The translations under genes were made by a program, and so were the position numbers. A DNA stretch of 64,000 nucleotides, taken from contig NZ_JAFBDS010000005.1 in the NCBI RefSeq assembly GCF_016908375.1, positions 62,001 to 126,000 on the forward strand, written 5' to 3'. Position 1 is the stretch's first letter, and each line of letters starts with the position of its first letter. This document shows positions 61,016-64,000 of this stretch, in pieces. This stretch comes from Amphibacillus cookii. Its GTDB lineage: Bacteria; Bacillota; Bacilli; Bacillales; Amphibacillaceae. The notes beneath the pieces are model-generated. The model did not search any database. It saw only the letters and a list, made by a program, of their open reading frames with translations, and was not told the origin of the DNA.

Positions 61016-62243
61016 ACGTATCGTTCCCTATCAATTGAAATCTTAATAACTGCTTTGCTTCTTCAGCAATCTGCTGTTTTTCTTCTTCTGTTAGCCCATC
61101 AAGGAAACGACGCGCTTTCCTATGGTGCCATAACTCTGACATTGCTTCTTCCCAATCAATCGAATCAAAACCTTGAAGTAATTCCTTCATAAAAGGATCG
61201 CGTGCTTCTAATGTTGTGTCGATCGAATCAGCTTGCTTTGTTAACGTCATCTGTTGAATCGATAGCCAATCTGGCTGGTCTTGATATTGCTCATTAAGTA
61301 CATCAACCAAATCTGTTATTTTCCCTTGATGATAAAGAGATAATAGCGGATCTTGATAATTAAGTAGTTTGATGAATACAATTCGGCGTTGCTTATCTAG
61401 CTTCACCAAATGATTAGTAACAAGCTGGTAGAGCTGATCAATCTGTTGACAATGACTCACGTCAATCATTAATTGGTCAAACTGAATCGCATGTAAAGCT
61501 TCAAAGTGTACTTGTGCTTTTTTATTTTGATCTAATGATACAAGATAACATCCTTTTTCCCCCAACTCTTTAACTGAACGCCCTTGTGTATTACCCGAAT
61601 AGACAACAGGCGGATCTTCACTTAAAATGGATCGCTTATGGATATGCCCCAATGCCCAATAATCAAATGGTTTGTTTATTAGATCACTTAGTTGAAAGGG
61701 TGCATAATGGTCATGTTCCTTTGATTGTTGGATACTCCCATGAAGCATGGCGATTTGATAAGGTAGATTAGAAACAGGTTGATACTGCTCTGTTTTATTA
61801 ATTGTGACCGCCCGCTCAAGGTAACTAAAACCATGGATGGCTACTAAAGGTTCACCATCTTTTTCAAAGACTTTAGACGTCACTTGATCGCTATCAAAAA
61901 GGTGAACATTATCCGGAAACTGCACAAAGCGTTGTTTTGTTTGATTATAATCATGATTACCAAAAGAAAGATAAATCTCAATACCTGCTTGCTCAAGCTT
62001 TTGACAAGCCATTAAAAATTGCATTTCTGCATAAACACTTTGAATCGATTCATCGAATACATCGCCAACGATTAGAATAAAATCAACATTTCTATTAATT
62101 GCTAATGCAACTAAGTTATCCAACGCATCAAAAGTGCTCCGCTTTAATTCTTGATATAAATGAGCAGGCAATGTGCTCATGCCTTTAAACGGGCTGTCTA
62201 AATGCAAGTCAGCACAATGAATAAAGCTAATCTTCTTTTCCAT
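61005..62243 (-). CDS. yhaO: Mre11-type metallophosphoesterase YhaO
   Basis: 412 residues. Calcineurin-like motifs: DxH in CADLHLDSP, GDVFDES, GNHDYNQ, a histidine in MLHGSIQ and GHIHKRS. These bind two metals in DNA exonucleases of the Mre11/SbcD type. The C-terminal part is helical (SELWHHRKARRFLDGLTEEE). First gene of yhaO-yhaN. The DNA substrate is not known. Transcription may be SOS-controlled (box at 62357-62370). Confidence 0.87.
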   Translation of the reverse strand: MEKKISFIHCADLHLDSPFKGMSTLPAHLYQELKRSTFDALDNLVALAINRNVDFILIVGDVFDESIQSVYAEMQFLMACQKLEQAGIEIYLSFGNHDYNQTKQRFVQFPDNVHLFDSDQVTSKVFEKDGEPLVAIHGFSYLERAVTINKTEQYQPVSNLPYQIAMLHGSIQQSKEHDHYAPFQLSDLINKPFDYWALGHIHKRSILSEDPPVVYSGNTQGRSVKELGEKGCYLVSLDQNKKAQVHFEALHAIQFDQLMIDVSHCQQIDQLYQLVTNHLVKLDKQRRIVFIKLLNYQDPLLSLYHQGKITDLVDVLNEQYQDQPDWLSIQQMTLTKQADSIDTTLEARDPFMKELLQGFDSIDWEEAMSELWHHRKARRFLDGLTEEEKQQIAEEAKQLLRFQLIGNDTYED

Positions 62244-62336
62244 GAATAGCTCTCCTCGTATACTAGTTTATGGTTGATATTTTGTCTTTTAACTGCTATT
62301 AATGTGTTATGATCACTCGGTTACCTTATATACTCT

Positions 62337-62370
62337 ATTTTACCAGACCTTAAAAGCGAATGCACGTTCG
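62337..62370 (-). promoter_or_regulatory. LexA-like box and -10 region upstream of yhaON
   Basis: On the minus strand CGAACGTGCATTCG (62357-62370) differs by one base from the Bacillus LexA consensus CGAAC-N4-GTTCG. A TAAAAT (62337-62342) lies 14 nt downstream, so the box overlaps the -35 region. Confidence 0.6.
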
Positions 62371-62376
62371 TTTTAT

Positions 62377-62530
62377 AAAAAAAACCTTCTATCCGTGGGA
62401 ATTTTCATTCTTCTCCCACAGATTGTCCGTTGAGTGAATCAGGACATTCGCGTTCGTTGTTTCCCTCCTAAAAATGAGCGCTCCTCTCTATTTTGAGGCG
62501 GACGTTTTACGGACGGTTATCTGTGATAAA
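62377..62530 (+). repeat. Element R12, short form
   Basis: ACCTTCTATCCGTGGG ... TCCCACAGATTGTCCG left hairpin; CGTTCGTTGTTTCCC, TCTATTTTGAGGCGG and TTTTACGGACGGTTATCTGT right part. It lies between yhaO and yhaP, in the 62244-62701 gap, beside the LexA-like box. Confidence 0.78.
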
Positions 62531-62701
62531 ATAACGCTATTGATTCTAGCTTTTTCAGTCCGTTATAAGAACTTAACTTACTAGACTGCTAGGATCTTAA
62601 AAACTGGGATTCACTCCTTTTAGAAATGTGTTAACTTTTCTTATACTATTTGAGTTACCACTTCTTTATTAAAATGCTGTACTTTCTAAAGGCATTATAA
62701 A

Positions 62702-62734
62702 AGCCTGATAATCTATTTAATAGACGATCAGGCT
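62702..62734 (-). terminator. yhaP terminator
   Basis: On the minus strand AGCCTGATCGTCTA / TAGATTATCAGGCT, stem with one mismatch, then TTTTAT. Confidence 0.88.
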
Positions 62735-62739
62735 CTTCA

Positions 62740-64000
62740 TTATTTATCTTTTTTTGCTAACTGTAGTGCGCGCTTAAAATCTTTAAGCGAACTTCCTTTT
62801 CCGTACATGAGCACTCCACCACGGTATACTTTAGCACCTATATAAGCTAATAGTAGAATCGTCAAGATTAAAATTCCAATACTTAATGCCACTTCCCATA
62901 CAGGGACCTCTAGTAAACCTACACGCAAAAACATCACCAATGGTGCAAAGAAAGGAATATAAGAAGTAATAGTCACCACACTGGCCTCCGGCATATTGAT
63001 GCCGAACATGGATAACATAAAGGCAACAACAATCAACAGAATAACCGGCATCATTAATTGATTAACATCTTCCATTCGACTTACGAGTGAACCAAGCATT
63101 GCTGATAATGTTGCGTACAATAAGTAGCCGAGTAAAAAGAAGACGACCGCATAGACATAGGTAGATACAGCAATTTCAGAAAAGCCGAATACCTCAAAGA
63201 ATCCACCGACTAACTCATCTTGTACCCGTTCAATCATATAATAGCCTACTACAAAAAACAAACCGATCTGAGTTAACCCAAGTAAGGCTATACCTATTAT
63301 TTTAGCAAACATTTGACTGATTGGCGGTGAACTTGAAATTAATATTTCCATCACCCTTGATGATTTTTCATTGGCAATATCCATAGCAATCATATTCCCA
63401 TAAGTTAAGACGGCGAAATAGAGCACAAATAGCATGACATAGACAAGACCACGAGCCACGCCGATTTCTTCTTCCGATCGAGCCGTACGACCATCTGCTG
63501 TTTCTATTGCTATCGTCTCAAATGCTATCGGTTGATAAATGGATTCAATCACTTCTTGATCGATGCCCGCTTCATTTGTGGCTAAAGCTACCTTATATTG
63601 TTGTAAATAGTTATCAAGTTGATTTTGAACCGATGGATTGATCAACTGATCAGTGTGATAGTTGGCGATAAAATAATCTTGATCGTCTGCTTGTAATGAT
63701 AGCAGTCCAACATATTGACCGTCTAAGATATCCGATTCAGCCTGATCGACTGTCCCTTCAAAATCAACTAATTCGAAACCATGTTCACCTTGTTCAACCT
63801 GTTCACTTAGCCATGGGTAGATATCTTCTGTCTCATCAATAACCGCTACTTGATCGGCACTTCCATCACCATCAAATAAATTCAAAATGAAATCAAGATT
63901 GCCGACAGCCATAATAAAGATTAAAAATAAAGCCGTTGTAATCATAAATGATTTGGATTTCAAACGAGATAAATATGAGTGTAATAAAACGACACCAAAT
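62740..64000 (-). CDS. yhaP: ABC-2 type exporter permease YhaP, 5' end beyond the window
   Basis: The frame is open to the edge of the window (FGVVLLHSYLSRLKSKSFMI...), so the start lies beyond 64000. NatB/YhaP-type protein: an N-terminal membrane segment, an extracytoplasmic loop of about 140 residues (VIDETEDIYPWLSEQVE onward), then five to six membrane segments with NEKSSRVMEILISSSPP and MEDVNQLMMPVILL. It is an Na+ or drug exporter-type permease; its ATPase partner (YhaQ) would be upstream, outside the window. The ending is followed by the terminator 62702-62734. Confidence 0.85.
   Translation of the reverse strand, partial: FGVVLLHSYLSRLKSKSFMITTALFLIFIMAVGNLDFILNLFDGDGSADQVAVIDETEDIYPWLSEQVEQGEHGFELVDFEGTVDQAESDILDGQYVGLLSLQADDQDYFIANYHTDQLINPSVQNQLDNYLQQYKVALATNEAGIDQEVIESIYQPIAFETIAIETADGRTARSEEEIGVARGLVYVMLFVLYFAVLTYGNMIAMDIANEKSSRVMEILISSSPPISQMFAKIIGIALLGLTQIGLFFVVGYYMIERVQDELVGGFFEVFGFSEIAVSTYVYAVVFFLLGYLLYATLSAMLGSLVSRMEDVNQLMMPVILLIVVAFMLSMFGINMPEASVVTITSYIPFFAPLVMFLRVGLLEVPVWEVALSIGILILTILLLAYIGAKVYRGGVLMYGKGSSLKDFKRALQLAKKDK

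Noticed and set aside
58082-62243. SbcC and SbcD
   Set aside because: The pair looks like an SMC ATPase plus Mre11 nuclease, but the length of the ATPase, its central hydrophobic pair and its location next to yhaP and near prsA fit YhaN and YhaO better.

Overview
The window is an AT-rich chromosomal segment of a spore-forming member of the Bacillaceae. The evidence is: two CotF-type coat proteins, ComK, a SAM-I (S-box) leader on metNPQ, SufCDS, LiaFSR, EcsAB, PrsA and YhaMNO. It also shows long stretches whose gene order resembles what I recall of Bacillus subtilis: suf-metNPQ-gcvH-yusI, and yhfI-lplJ-comK-yhjD-yhjE-sipV-addB-addA together with yhaA-ecsBA-hit-trpP-yhaH-prsA-yhaMNO-yhaP. Very acidic lipoproteins and a two-receptor glycine betaine system suggest a halophilic or alkaliphilic genus (Amphibacillus, Gracilibacillus or a relative is my guess; the genus cannot be fixed from this sequence).

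Layout. 1-7.6 kb: suf operon, methionine ABC transporter under an S-box, a thioredoxin-like protein, GcvH and YusI. 7.8-11 kb: coat proteins, a possible small RNA, and an unusual RnfC-RnfD pair with no other Rnf gene beside it. 11.6-16 kb: CsoR-CopZ, Zur, a universal stress protein, an M14 peptidase and an acyl-CoA dehydrogenase-like flavoprotein. 16-19 kb: a small chemotaxis cluster (CheX, CheW, CheY, MCP). 19-23.4 kb: a Fur-controlled siderophore ABC transporter. 23.5-31.3 kb: bacilliredoxin and AddAB. 31.4-33 kb: a decayed IS110 transposase and dispersed repeats. 33-43 kb: SipV, YhjE, YhjD, ComK, LplJ, YhfI, a class A penicillin-binding protein and LiaFSR. 43-49 kb: YhaA, EcsBA, Hit, TrpP (with an apparent TRAP site) and YhaH. 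49-54 kb: an OpuA-type glycine betaine transporter with two substrate-binding proteins that are circular permutations of each other, and a divergent GbsR-type regulator. 54-64 kb: PrsA, an enlarged YhaM-like protein, a second GbsR-type regulator, YhaNO behind a LexA-like box, and YhaP, which runs off the window.

The main unexplained signal is a family of about 14 dispersed intergenic elements (called element R here), found from 11 kb to 62.5 kb. Each is built from two adjacent long hairpins and ends in a sequence close to ACGGACGGTTATCTGTGATA. Four copies carry extra small hairpins, several of which have AGGAC or AGGAT in the loop and resemble CsrA-binding sites. They occur in a variable number of about 30-bp units. 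A second, separate family of about 100-135-bp palindromic elements (element P) has co-varying arms.

The gene content combines metal homeostasis (Fur box, Zur, CsoR), osmoprotection, cell-envelope stress and secretion (LiaFSR, PrsA, EcsAB, SipV, PBP), competence and recombination (ComK, AddAB, YhaNO). All functional calls rest on reading protein motifs, recalled family sequences and gene order; no database search was run.
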